A stretch of 38,900 nucleotides of DNA from Oppiella nova. Taxonomy: Eukaryota > Arthropoda > Arachnida > Sarcoptiformes > Oppiidae. The notes beneath the pieces are model-generated. The model made no database searches and was not told the DNA's origin. It was given only the letters and a program-made list of their open reading frames with translations. The stretch covers positions 1-38,900 of the forward strand of contig CAJPVJ010000115.1 of assembly GCA_905397405.1 (NCBI GenBank), given 5' to 3'. Positions 10,956 through 22,404 of the stretch are shown here, in pieces (within the stretch, counting starts at the first letter, position 1; every line of letters starts with the position of its first letter). Position numbers and translations under genes: made by a program.

Positions 10956-12243
10956 ATGAACAATCTAAATGGATTAAAACTGAAAATAGCTACCAACGAA
11001 GTATTACAATTTTTTATTTAATATTATAAAATTATTTTATTAATTAAAATTTGATCCATGATCATTAGTTACCTCCGTATATATTTCTGAGGAATAATGA
11101 CATAACAGGTAAGTATGAGTTCAATGGCGGCACAGATGTCATGCTATTTCAGACAATTGTCAAACACCTCAACATATCGTATGAAGTCTTGTATTGCAAT
11201 CAAGTCTGGGAAACACATCCCGTGAATAATACGTGGGATGGAGTTATGGGAAAATTAGTGAGCAAGGTAAAATAATATTTTTAAAAATGATATTAATAAA
11301 TTTAATTTTTTTATAAAGGAAGCGGATATAGCATTGAGAATAACGATGACTACCGAGAGATATCAAGCTATTAATTATACAAAACCCTATAAATTCAGTG
11401 CATATACTCTTACCTCTCCTACTTTTAGTTTAGTTTTAGTTTAGAATTATTTTTAGTTTATTAGTCATGTCGGTAATCTTGACCCAATGTTATTCGGGTG
11501 CTATTTATTCATTAATTACGGCTCCCATTGAACACCGCATCGAAACTATTGATGAACTGATTTGCAGTCAAAATGCGAATGAAATACAGATTATAATAAG
11601 AAACGATTCAATGATTCAACACTTTATAGTTAGTATAGTTTTTTCAAACTAAATAATATTAATTTAAGTTACCTTTTATTAAATTTATGACCAGGATACT
11701 TATAACAAAGAGAATGGACGTATATTTAATTACGAAGCCGTGAATATAAAACATATTTTTGATTACTTAAAAAAGAAAGACCGAAAATATATAATAATTT
11801 CTGATAGAAACTTTTTATTATATAATCTAATGGTACGTAATATTACTGGCTATTATGTCCAAAATGACCTGTGTGATTCAAAATTTTCCATAAATTTTGA
11901 AAGTATTGGCATAAGTAAAAGTTTACCGGTATCATTTGTTAATTGTTTAAATAAAATGTAAGTATCTAGATATTTTAAAAATTCATTGGAAATTTAATTA
12001 TTTAATTTACACATTTTATTTAACAGACTATCAAATATTTTTGAAACAAGTTCAATTGAGTACTGGTTACGTACAGTAAATTTAAAATTTGATTTAAATT
12101 TAAATAACCCGATACAATTTACAAATTATTTTATTTTTAAAGTTATCAATTTAAAATTTACATTTTATATTTGTATTTATGGCAGCATGGTTCAATTGTT
12201 TGTATTTATTGTAGAATATTGTATTCATTTTTATTGTTCATAA
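10956..12243 (+). pseudogene. IR-like receptor, unit 5 (subfamily A), pseudogene with exon 3 deletion
   Basis: Exons 1 (10956-11000, MNNLNGLKLKIATNE), 2 (11069-11266), 4 (11695-11957) and 5 (12027-12243) are open with normal splice sites. Exon 3 starts at 11319 (EADIALRITMTTERYQ) but, after the TKPYKFSAYT region, about 85 codons covering M1 and the pore loop are missing. The junction (about 11410-11460) is a short TTTAGTTTAGTTTTAGTTTAG run that contains an in-frame stop. From about 11450 the sequence resumes at M3 with B-like text (TTTTTAGTTTATTAGTCATG) and ends at 11628. Exon 2 uses CTG where most units have ATG (IFLRNND), which is harmless as an internal codon. Without M1 and the pore it cannot form a channel. 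Confidence 0.8.
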
Positions 12244-12491
12244 AGTTGATAAAATATTAATATTTAAAACATACAGTAAATGCTATAATTAATCTCTATA
12301 TTTAAATTAATATTATACATTAATAACATAAAAATATTTTAAAGATTAATTATATACATTTATTGTGAAAATATTTAAAATAAAATATTTATGAATTAAA
12401 ACACAATAAATAATGTATTTAACTGCTATTTGTTGAATAAACCTAAAGAGTATACAAAACTGTAATCATAGCTCAAACACATATAGAATAT

Positions 12492-13557
12492 CCCTTAACA
12501 TCACGACCAAAACCATAACAATAACAAAATGCATGTTAATCAAGCGGGAGGATTACAAATGTACCCAAACCCTACTCCTATTCTATGCTGTAAATTAATA
12601 ATAATATTGCAGCATCAAAGTCCGCCAGTCCCCATTAGGTATCGATATATCGAATTGGGATATTGAAAGGAAACGAATTTATTTTATGATATTCTGGTAG
12701 ATCTCAATTAGCTGACTCTAACTATACCAGAAAAATAGTTCTATGACAAATGGTTTGACCGCAGTGACCACTTTATTATTAAATTTGTGCATCTTATGTG
12801 ATATATCAATTTTATAGAGAAATTTACACAGAATACGATGATATTAATTTAATTAATAAATAACGTCATTTTCATCCAAAAATGGTCAGATAATTGCTTT
12901 GAAATCTTTAAAATCACGTTATATTTATTAAATTTTAAGATTTAACAATTGTTACTTATATATTCGAGTTCCTTGTTAAATTCCCTACAAAATAGATATA
13001 TCATATGTTTATATTTATTAAAATAAAATAAAACGATAAAACTTACCACTCAGACAGAACCTGAGGAACCAGGACAACATAAACGATATTTTCAGATATC
13101 AAATAAAGTGTACTTACACATTAAATTGTATAAATCTAATTGTCAACTTAGAAAATATAACATTATATACCCGCAAGATCACTTTTATCATTAATTTCAA
13201 CATAATAAATATAAACATATGATATATCAATTTTGTAGAAAATTTAACAAGGAACTCGAATATATATGCGGTCAAACCATTTGTCATAGAACTATTTTTC
13301 TGGTATAGTTAGAGTCAGCTCATTGAGATCTACCAGAATATCATAAAATAAATCGTTTTCTTTCAATATCCCAATTCGATATATCGATACCTACACACCG
13401 GCACACCAGCCTGTCACACTGCAATATGAATATTAATTTTATATGCGTCCTCCCTCTCTGTTAATTTTGTAATGAACTATTTTTCAACAACTTGAGTGAA
13501 TGATGCTCATCTCTGAATGGTTACTAGGCATTGCCTAGTAGCCAATGATGAGAAGAC
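12492..13557. repeat. Foldback-type interspersed repeat, copy 2 (most complete)
   Basis: The left end begins CCCTTAACATCACGACC. A left arm (about 12640-13020) is the inverted complement of the sequence at 401-770. A spacer with CCACTCAGACAGAACC (about 13047) follows. The right arm (about 13146-13390) is in the opposite orientation and lacks about 200 bp of the left arm's content. The right end has the hairpin GGTTACTAGGC/GCCTAGTAGCC (13519-13543, one G-T type mismatch) and GATGAGAAGAC. The left flank lies in an A-type spacer (…CACATATAGAATAT). The right flank lies inside a receptor exon 5, so the ends do not share one insertion site. No ORF was seen. Confidence 0.7.
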
Positions 13558-13560
13558 TTA

Positions 13561-13664
13561 AACTTTGCAATTTAAAGTTTATATTTTATATATGTATTTA
13601 TGACAGCATGGTTCAATTGTTTGTATTTATTGTAGAATATTGTATTCATATTCATTGCTCATAA
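13561..13664 (+). pseudogene. Stray receptor exon 5 fragment (M4 and tail)
   Basis: This stretch encodes the M4 end of an A-type receptor (YGSMVQ-like region reading YDSMVQLFVFIVEYC, then HIHCS and a stop at 13662-13664). It follows the foldback repeat directly and has no upstream exons. It is the remnant of a unit lost at the repeat boundary, or of unequal exchange there. The spacer after it is normal A-type. Confidence 0.75.
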
Positions 13665-14199
13665 AGTTTATAAATTAATAATATTTAAAACATGCAGTAT
13701 ATGCTATAAGTAATCTCTATTATTTAAATTAATATTATACATTAATAACATAAAATATTTCAAAAATTAATTATATACATTTATTGGGAAAATATATAAA
13801 ATAAAATATTTATGAATTAAAACACAATAAATAATGTATTTAACTGCTATTTGCTGAATAAACCTACAGAGTATACAATACAAAACTGTAATCATAGCTC
13901 AAACACATATACAATATAATAACATATTGTTTGGCACACAGTTTTGAGACATAAACACAAACAAGTAACATTTATTGAATCAATATAAATAACTGTTAAT
14001 TTATTAATAAAGTCTTTTAGTTTATTTTAAATATGAAAACTTATTGAAACCTTGTGGTTTTAGTATTTTATGTAGTAATCATTCAAATAGTATTCTTATT
14101 TTATAACCAAATCAATGTAAATATATACATAGTTATATATTTATTCTCATATGTCAAATTGTATAAATCACAATAACAGACAAATTATTTGTTTGAAAA
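13665..14199. other. Spacer between the exon 5 fragment and unit 7
   Basis: This is standard A-type spacer. From about 13917 it is nearly identical to 946-1231, including ATAACATATTGTTTGGC. No gene was seen. Confidence 0.6.
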
Positions 14200-15670
14200 A
14201 TGGACAAGCTAAATGGATTAAAACTTAAGATAGCTACCAATAATGTATTAAAAAACTTGTATTTAAAATCATAAAACTATTTTATTAATTTAAATTCTAT
14301 CCATGATCATTAGTCACCTCCGTATATATTTCTGAGGTATAATGACATAACAGGTAAGTATGAGTTCAATGGCGGCACAGATGTCATGATATTTCAGACA
14401 ATTGCCAAACACCTCAACATATCGTACGAAGTCTTGTATTGCAATCAAATCTGGGGAACACATCCTGTCAATAATACGTGGGATGGGGTTATGGGAAAAT
14501 TAGTGAGCAAGGTAAATAATATTTTTAAAAATATATAAATAAACTAAGTTTAACTTGTTTATAAAGGAAGCAGATATAGCATTGAGAATAACGATGACTG
14601 CCGAGAGATATCAAGTAATTAATTATACAAAACCTTATAGATACAGTGCATATACTTTTACGTCACCGATGCCTATAATGAGACATTATGACAATTTATT
14701 ACAACCTTTCGACACATACATCTGGATATCCATCATAATCACAATTTCACTAATTTATAGTATACTGTATAAGTATAATAAAACCAGGATGAATTTATTA
14801 TGGAATTTATTGTCTATATGTATGCGACAAAATTTACCTAGACATTTTGAAGCACGCCCAACTTTATTAGCTTTTAGTTTTTTACTCATGTCTGCAATAC
14901 TAACCCAATGTTATTCGGGTGCTATTTATTCATTAATTACGGCTCCCATTGAACACCGCATCGAAACCATTGATGAACTGATTGTCAGTCAAAATGCGAA
15001 TGAAATACAAATTATAGTCAGAAATGACTCAATGGCTCAACACTTGATAGTATGTATAGTTTTACACGAATAATTTAATATTTTGAGTTAAAATCTAATA
15101 AATTATTACCAGGATACTTATAACAAAGAGAATGAACGTATAGTTAACTACGAAGCCGTAAATAAAAAATATACTTATGATTACTTAAAAAGTAAAGACC
15201 GAAAATATATAATAATTTCTGATAAAAACTTTTTATTATTTAATTTAATGGTACGTAATATTACTGGCTATTATGTCCAAAATGACCTGTGTGATTCAAA
15301 ATTTGTCATAAAATTTGACAGTATTGGCATAGGTAAAAGTTTACCGGTATCATTTGTTTATTGTTTAAATAAAATGTAAGTATCTAGATATTTTAAAAAT
15401 TCATTGCATATTCAATTATTTAATTTACACATTTTATTTAATAGATTATCAAATATTTTTGAAACAAGTTCAATGGAGTACTGGTTACGTACAGTAAATT
15501 TAAAATTTGATTTAAATTTAAATAACCCGATACAATTTACAAATTATTTTGTTTTTAAAGTTAACAATTTAAAATTTACATTTTATATTTGTATTTATGG
15601 CAGCATGGTTCAATTGTTTGTATTTATTGTAGAATATTGTATTCATTTTTATTGTTCAAAAAGTTTATAA
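14200..15670 (+). CDS. IR-like ionotropic receptor, unit 7 (subfamily A)
   Basis: Exons are 14200-14244, 14314-14511, 14567-15049, 15113-15375 and 15445-15670, giving 404 aa, all open. Exon 1 reads MDKLNGLKLKIATNN and exon 2 opens SPPYIFLRYND. Exon 3 has RITMTAERYQVINYTKPY, M1 WISIIITISLIYSILY, and M3 with AFSFLLMSAILTQCYSG. Exon 3 ends before a GTATGT donor. The usual stop is changed (TCATAA to TCAAAA), so the tail runs three residues further and ends CSKSL. Exons 3-5 are almost identical to those at 18233-19327, a very recent duplicate, and exons 1-3 closely match unit 1. It appears functional. Confidence 0.85.
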
Positions 15671-16447
15671 AATATTAATATTTAAAACATACAGTGCATG
15701 CTATAATTAATCTCTATATTTAAATTAATATTATACATTAATAACATAAAAATATTTCAAAAATTAATTATATACATTTATTGGGAAAATATTTAAAATA
15801 AAATATTTATGAATTAAAAACACAATAAATAATGTATTTAACTGCTATTTGTTGAATAAACCTAAAAAGTATACAATACAAAACTGTAATCATAACTCAA
15901 ACACATATACAATATAATAACATATTGTTTGGCCTACCGTTTTGAGACATAAACACAAACAATATTGAATCAATATAAATACCTGTTCATTTATTAAGAA
16001 AGTCTTTGTTTATTGAAATTTTAAAATATGAAAACTAATTGTAGGCTTGTGAATTTTAGTATTGTATGTAGTAATACCGGTAATTCAAATAGTAAACTTA
16101 TTTTGTAACCAAATCAATGTAAATATATATTTAGTTAAATATCTATTTTCATGTGTCTGTAGCCCTTATTTATGTAATATTCATAAAGGCTTTGCTAAGA
16201 ATTACTCATAAAGTACTATATTATTATTATTTTAAAAATAGTAATCTTATCTATAATACTTTAAAAATACATACTGTTTGCTCTTACAGTTATATTGAGC
16301 ACGGGCATTTGTTAAAATATTATGGTTTATATCACATAAATTATTGGCCCAGTTTTGTAAAAATATACATTTTAAAAATATATAATTTAAACTAGGAATT
16401 GTAACACTGTATAAATCACAGTAACAAACAAATTATATGTTTGAAAA
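15671..16447. other. Spacer between units 7 and 8
   Basis: This is A-type spacer, collinear with 28120-28342 plus 28957-29171. It contains the site AAAGTACTATATTATTATTA (about 16211), which is the empty counterpart of the TA-flanked insertion at 28345-28954. No gene is supported. Confidence 0.65.
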
Positions 16448-16469
16448 ATGGACAAGCTAAATGGATTAA

Positions 16470-17200
16470 CCCTTAACATGACGACCAAAACCATAACAAT
16501 AACAAAATGCATGTTAATCACGCAGGAGGATTACAAATGTACCCAAACCCTACTCCTATTCTATGCTGTAAATTAATAATAATATTGCAGCATCAAAGTC
16601 CGCCAGTCCCCATTAGGTATCGATATATCGAATTGGGATATTGAAAGGAAACGAATTTATTTTATGATATTCTGGTAGATCTCAATGAGCTGACTCTAAC
16701 TATACCAGAAAAATAGTTCTATGACAAATGGTTTGACCGCAGTGACCACTTTTATTATTAAATGTTTACATCTTATGTGATATATCAATTTTATAGAGAA
16801 ATTTACACAGAATACGATGATATTAATTAAATTAATAAATAACGTAATTTTCATTCAAAAATGGTCAGATTATTGCTTTGAAATCTTTAAATTCACGTTA
16901 TATTTATTAAATTTTAAGATTTAACAATTCTTACTTATATATTCGAGTTCCTTGTTAAATTCCCTACAAAATTGATATATCATATGTTTATATTTATTAT
17001 AATAAAATAAAACGATAAAACTTACCACTCAGACAGAACGAGGACAACATTTTTCAACTTTTATCGTTAATTTCAACATAATAAATATAAACATATGATA
17101 TATCAATTTTGTAGGAAATTTAACATGGAACTCGAATATATAAGTAACAATTGTTAAATCTTAAAATTTAATAAATATAACGTGATTTTAAAGATTTCAA
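16470..17200. repeat. Foldback-type interspersed repeat, copy 3 (truncated)
   Basis: It begins CCCTTAACATGACGACC immediately inside a receptor exon 1. The left arm (about 16611-17010) matches copy 2. The spacer is shortened after CCACTCAGACAGAACG. Only about 140 bp of the right arm remain (about 17060-17200), ending AAGATTTCAA before unrelated DNA. The terminal hairpin seen in the other two copies is missing. Confidence 0.7.
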
Positions 17201-17788
17201 TGGGCGATTAGTTTCCACCACTAGTATATAAATCCCAAAACACACACTAATGTTATGCAAAGTTTTACACAGTTTTTCACATTTAAACTCAACTTAAATC
17301 TAAATAACCTGCACATATTAGTGTCCAGTAGTGTTTTCATATCTATACTTGTTAACAAGTACATTTCTAGACAAAATAAAGTTTTCATAAAATATTAACA
17401 TTTGTTTTTGTAAATACCTATTCAATTGCATAAACAAATTAATAATATACAGTACATGTATTATATGTGGAAATTAATTTGTTTATAAAAATCGTATGTT
17501 TTTATTCCTTATAATTAATGTCTTAATGATTATTTTTAATTTTATATATGTTTTACACTCTTATAAAAGGTGATGTCGGAAGATGACTGACTATGGCCAG
17601 AATTTATTGAAATTTTAAACTTTAACTAACCTTTTCATATAACGGGTGTTCGGCGAATAACGCCGGATTTGAAATTGCGATTACTTAAAAACTACAAATG
17701 ACATTTTAATCTAGTCAAAAGGAAAATAATCAGAAATATATGGGGTTTTGTTATTCATAATTTTCAAACATTTGAAGTTATAAGGGGG
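17201..17788. other. Non-coding stretch between two repeats
   Basis: This sequence has no match to the receptor spacers and no supported gene. A short palindrome, CGGCGAATAACGCCG (about 17650), lies in a segment that may be the outer left part of the palindromic element which follows. Confidence 0.5.
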
Positions 17789-18134
17789 AAAGAAAAATTT
17801 TCTAAACTAAAAACTATTCAATATTCCTTAAATCTGATTAAAGGAATGAATTCCTCTCAAAAAATTAACAAGAATAACATTTTTAATTTTTAAAATATCT
17901 CAAGAAATAACTGCTCTGGGACATATCAAAGTTATCGATTTTTTGCGATATTCTTATCATTTGTAATGTTGAGACATAGAAAATAGTGCAACTTGAACTT
18001 GTGCCAGAGCAGTTATTTCTTGAGATATTTTAAAAATTAAAAATGTTATTCTTGTTAATTTTTTTAGAAGAATTCAGTCCTTTAATCAGATTTAAGGAAT
18101 ATTGAATAGTTTTTAATTTAGAAAATTTTTCTTT
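17789..18134. mobile_element. Long-armed palindromic element, right end lost in gap
   Basis: The left arm 17789-17919 and right arm 18004-18134 are 131-bp near-perfect inverted complements, separated by 84 bp. The left arm contains GAAATAACTGCTCTGG, the right CCAGAGCAGTTATTTC. The right arm runs straight into the N gap, so its outer end and any target duplication cannot be seen. This form suits a non-autonomous terminal-inverted-repeat element. It has no coding capacity. Confidence 0.75.
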
Positions 18135-18148
18135 NNNNNNNNNNNNNN
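18135..18148. other. Assembly gap (14 N)
   Basis: Fourteen N bases lie between the palindrome's right arm and a receptor exon 2 remnant. The true size of the missing sequence is unknown, and most of exon 2 of unit 8 is absent here. Confidence 0.98.
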
Positions 18149-19327
18149 ATGGGGTGATGGGAAAATTAGTGAGCAAGGTAAATAATATTTTTAAAAATAT
18201 ATAAATAAACTAAGTTTAACTTGTTTATAAAGGAAGCAGATATAGCATTGAGAATAACGATGACTGCCGAGAGATATCAAGTAATTAATTATACAAAACC
18301 GTATAAATACATTGCACATACTTTTACGTCACCGATGCCTATAATGAGACATTATGACAATTTATTACAACCTTTCGACACATACATCTGGATATCCATC
18401 ATAATCACAATTTCACTAATTTATAGTATACTGTATAAGTATAATAAAACCAGGATGAATTTATTATGGAATTTATTGTCTATATGTATGCGACAAAATT
18501 TACCTAGACATTTTGAAGCACGCCCAACTTTATTAGCTTTTAGTTTTTTACTCATGTCTGCAATACTAACCCAATGTTATTCGGGTGCTATTTATTCATT
18601 AATTACGGCTCCCATTGAACACCGCATCGAAACCATTGATGAACTGATTGGCAGTCAAAATGCAAATGAAATACAAATTATAGTCAGAAATGACTCAATG
18701 GCTCAACACTTGATAGTATGTATAGTTTTACACGAATAATTTAATATTTTGAGTTAAAATCTAATAAATTATTACCAGGATACTTATAACAAAGAGAATG
18801 AACGTATAGTTAACTACGAAGCCGTAAATAAAAAATATACTTATGATTACTTAAAAAGTAAAGACCGAAAATATATAATAATTTCTGATAAAAACTTTTT
18901 ATTATTTAATTTAATGGTACGTAATATTACTGGCTATTATGTCCAAAATGACCTGTGTGATTCAAAATTTGTCATAAAATTTGACAGTATTGGCATAGGT
19001 AAAAGTTTACCGGTATCATTTGTTTATTGTTTAAATAAAATGTAAGTATCTAGATATTTTAAAAATTCATTGCATATTCAATTATTTAATTTACACATTT
19101 TATTTAATAGATTATCAAATATTTTTGAAACAAGTTCAATGGAGTACTGGTTACGTAGAGTAAATTTAAAATTTGATTTAAATTTAAATAACCCGATACA
19201 ATTTACAAATTATTTTGTTTTTAAAGTTAACAATTTAAAATTTACATTTTATATTTGTATTTATGGCAGCATGGTTCAATTGTTTGTATTTATTGTAGAA
19301 TATTGTATTCATTTTTATTGTTCATAA

Positions 19328-20671
19328 AGTTTATAAAATATTAATATTTAAAACATACAGTGCATGCTATAATTAATCTCTATATTTAAATTAATATTAT
19401 ACATTAATAACATAAAAATATTTCAAAAATTAATTATATACATTTATTGGGAAAATATTTAAAATAAAATATAATACTTAATTTTTGTGTTATTTATTAC
19501 ATAACTTGACGATAAACAACTTATTTGGATTTCTCATATGTTATGTTTTGACATTAGTATCGAGTTTGTGTATATGTTATATTATTGTATAACAAACCGC
19601 TACCATTTTGAGACATAAACACAAACAATATTGAATCAATATAAATACCTGTTCATTTATTAACAAAGTCTTTTGGTTTATTTAAAATATGAAAACGAAT
19701 TTTAGCCTTGTGTATTTTAGTATTTTATGTAGTAATAATGCAAATAGTAATCTTATTTTGTACCCAAATCAATGTAAATATTGACTTAATCAAATATTTA
19801 TTTTCATATGTCTGTACCCCTTAATTATGTTATAGGCATAAGGGCTTTGCTAAAAATTATTCAATAAAGTACTATATTATTATTTTTTTTAAAAAATAGT
19901 AATCATCTATAATTCATAAATTTAAAAACTGTTTGCTTCTAACAAGCATTTGATTTCAAGTGAAACTCCCCGATTTCTTTTAAAATTGGTATGGTCATAG
20001 TTAATACCAAGTAGAAACATAATATAAATGTCCCTGGAACTTAATGTGATAGGGTTTGCCGTAATGGTCAGTTATAAATGGACCGACAGTTTACGGATTT
20101 CATCAAAAATAAAAAAGGAATTTATTATTAATTTTAAAATTTTAATTTTTAACTTTAAGTGATAGATTAATAAAATTATTAGAGCTCAATATAATTGCTT
20201 TCTAATGCAGAGTTGTTAAAAGGTTGTCACTATATTTATAGAATGATAACCCTAGTATGACCACTCAATTGAATATTAATGTGTAGGTCTACCCCTCACC
20301 TCCGTTATGGTCACTCCCGCTTCAGTCATGGATTTTATCATCAATAATAAATTATAAATTACAATAACAGAGCTTCATATCAAAAAATATAAATATCAAT
20401 AAAAACATTCAATGTTTTTTGTTATAAAATAATAAGTGCATACAAATGTCAAATTGTACAAAATGTAATACTAGTCAACAGTATATTTAAACATAATAAT
20501 AAATTAATTAATCATGTACAGAAATAATTTCTATATTTGACATTTGTATAGTACAATGTTGCAAATGTTTAGAATAAAAATATTTTTTACACTTTCTCTA
20601 TTAACAATATCATTCTAAACAGTAATAAATAATGTAATTTGATATAGACAATTATATTAATATTTGTAATC
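19328..20671. other. Spacer between units 8 and 9; duplicate of the spacer before unit 2
   Basis: The first about 140 bp is A-type spacer. About 19470-19590 is replaced by sequence not seen in the other spacers. From about 19600 to 20671 it is nearly identical to 3230-4431 minus the 128-bp duplication. This places a B-type upstream region in front of unit 9. No gene was seen. Confidence 0.65.
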
Positions 20672-22404
20672 ATGTATAAGCTTAAAGTAGCCACAAATAT
20701 AGTAAGATAATAATGAAAATTTCCAGTTATATTTTTGTTAACTATATAATATTGTTTATAATATTAATTTAATTAATTTTTTAAATCCCTCATTTATAGA
20801 TAACCCCGTATATATTTATGAGGTATAATAACGCAACAAAACAGTATGAACTCAATGGCGGCACAGATGTCATGCTATTTCAGACAATTGCCAAACACCT
20901 CAACATATCGTATGAAGTCTTGTATTGCAATCAAGTCTGGGGAACACAACCCGTAAACGGTACATGGGATGGAGTTATGGGAAAATTAGTGAACAAGGTA
21001 ATATAATATTTTTTAAAATTATATTAAAAAACTGAGTTTAATTTGTTTATAAAGGAAGCGGATATAGCATTGGGAATGACGATGACTGCCGAGAGATACC
21101 AAGCAATCAATTTTACAAATCCGTATAAATTCATTGCAAATACATTCACGTCTCCAATGCCTATAACAACACATTTCGACAATTTATTACAACCTTTTGA
21201 TACATACATCTGGATGGCCATCATACTCACGATTGCTTCAATTCACAGTCTATTGTATAAATCTAATAAAACCAGGATGAATTTATTGTGGAATCTATTA
21301 TCTATATGTTTGCGGCAAACCTTATCAAAAAATTTTTTAGCATGTCTAAATTTATCTAGTTTTCTACTCATGTCTGCAATACTAACCCACTGTTATTCGG
21401 GTGCTATTTATTCATTAATTACGGCTCCCATTGAACACCGCATCGAAACCATTGATGAACTGATTGGCAGTCAAAATGCGAATGAAATACAAATTATAGT
21501 CAGAAATGATTCAATTGTTCATATTCGGGTGCTATTTATTCATTAATTACGGCTCCCATTGAACACCGCATCGAAACCATTGATGAACTGATTGGCAGTC
21601 AAAATGCGAATGAAATACAAATTATAGTCAGAAATGATTCAATTGTTCAACACTTTATAGTTAGTATAGTTTTTTACGAAATAATCAATATAAATTTGAG
21701 CTAATGTTTTATTATTTATTACCAGGATACTTATAACAAAGAGAATAGGCGTATAATTAATTACAAAGCTGTGCATAAAAAATATGCTTTCGATTTCCTA
21801 AAGAGAAAATACCGAAAATATGTACTCATTTCCGATAAAACCTTTTTATTGTATAATCTAATGGTACGTAATATTAGTGGTTTTTATGTCCAAAATGACC
21901 TGTGGGATGCAATATTTGCCATAAATTTTGACAGTATTGGAATAAGTAAAAGTTTACCAATATCATTTGTTAAATGCTTAAATAAAATGTAAGTATAATA
22001 TTTACTCTAAATATGTTTACATATTTGAAAAGCCAATGTCAATAGTGTATCTGAAAAAAGCATTAATCTTAATCTTGCATAAAAGTAATATTGAAAGTTT
22101 AAAGATACACTATTGGCATTGACTTCTCAGATATACATTATGAATTTAATTATTTGATTTACGCGTTTTATTTAATAGACTATCAAATATTTTTGAAACA
22201 AGTTCAATGGAGTATTCGTTACGTACACTAAATGTTAAATTTGATTTAGATTTAAATAACCAGAAACAATTTAAAAATTATTTTGTATTTAAAGTTAACA
22301 ATTTAAAATTTATATTTTATATTTGTATTTATGGCAGCATGGTTCAATTGTTTGTATTTATTGTAGAATATTTTATTCATTTTCTTTGTTTATTAAATTT
22401 ATAA
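20672..22404 (+). CDS. IR-like receptor, unit 9: B-type 5' end on an A-type body
   Basis: Exons are 20672-20701, 20800-20997, 21055-21659, 21726-21988 and 22179-22404. Exon 1 (MYKLKVATNI) and the start of exon 2 (ITPYIFMRYN) are B-type, preceded by B-type upstream DNA. The end of exon 2, exon 3 (EADIALGMTMTAERYQ) and exons 4-5 are A-type, closest to unit 4, and intron 4 carries the same small element. Exon 2 has a unique NATKQYELNGG stretch. Exon 3 contains an exact 128-bp repeat (21394-21521 = 21522-21649) that shifts the frame. Without it the exon would be 477 bp, the normal length. If the repeat is an assembly error the gene is intact; if real it is a pseudogene. The tail is altered and ends FLCLLNL. 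Confidence 0.7.
21394..21649 (+). repeat. Exact 128-bp tandem duplication in exon 3 of unit 9
   Basis: The two 128-bp copies are identical at every base. They cover the M3 end and S2 start. The period is shared with four other duplications in the window, which points to an unmerged overlap between contigs. Confidence 0.92.
22031..22136. mobile_element. Small inverted-repeat (MITE-like) element in intron 4 of unit 9
   Basis: The left end has CCAATGTCAATAGTGTATCT and the right end its near-perfect inverted complement AGATACACTATTGGCATTG. It is the same element as in intron 4 of unit 4 (9931-10037), at the equivalent place, so both units descend from one carrier. Confidence 0.7.

Larger units (their letters stand above)
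16448..19327 (+). pseudogene. IR-like receptor, unit 8 (subfamily A), interrupted by repeats and a gap
   Basis: An exon 1 start (16448-16469, MDKLNGL) is cut by the foldback repeat at 16470. About 1.7 kb of repeat DNA and a 14-N gap follow. The gene resumes with the last 29 bases of an exon 2 (18149-18177). Exons 3 (18233-18715), 4 (18779-19041) and 5 (19111-19327) are open and nearly identical to unit 7, differing in a few residues such as YKYIAHTF versus YRYSAYTF and WLRRVNL versus WLRTVNL. Since a gap sits exactly at the break, either exon 1 belongs to this unit and was split by insertion, or two different units have been joined by the assembler. As drawn it cannot encode a full receptor. 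Confidence 0.65.

Noticed and set aside
12492-13557. The foldback repeat as a Helitron, based on the hairpin near its right end
   Set aside because: The right end does not show a CTRR-type terminus, and the left end is not consistently TC after A. The long internal inverted arms also do not fit. The class is left open.
16153-16395. 80-codon open frame on + in a spacer
   Set aside because: It lies in duplicated spacer DNA. The collinear region near 28290-29110 is interrupted by an insertion and differs, and the frame has no family resemblance.
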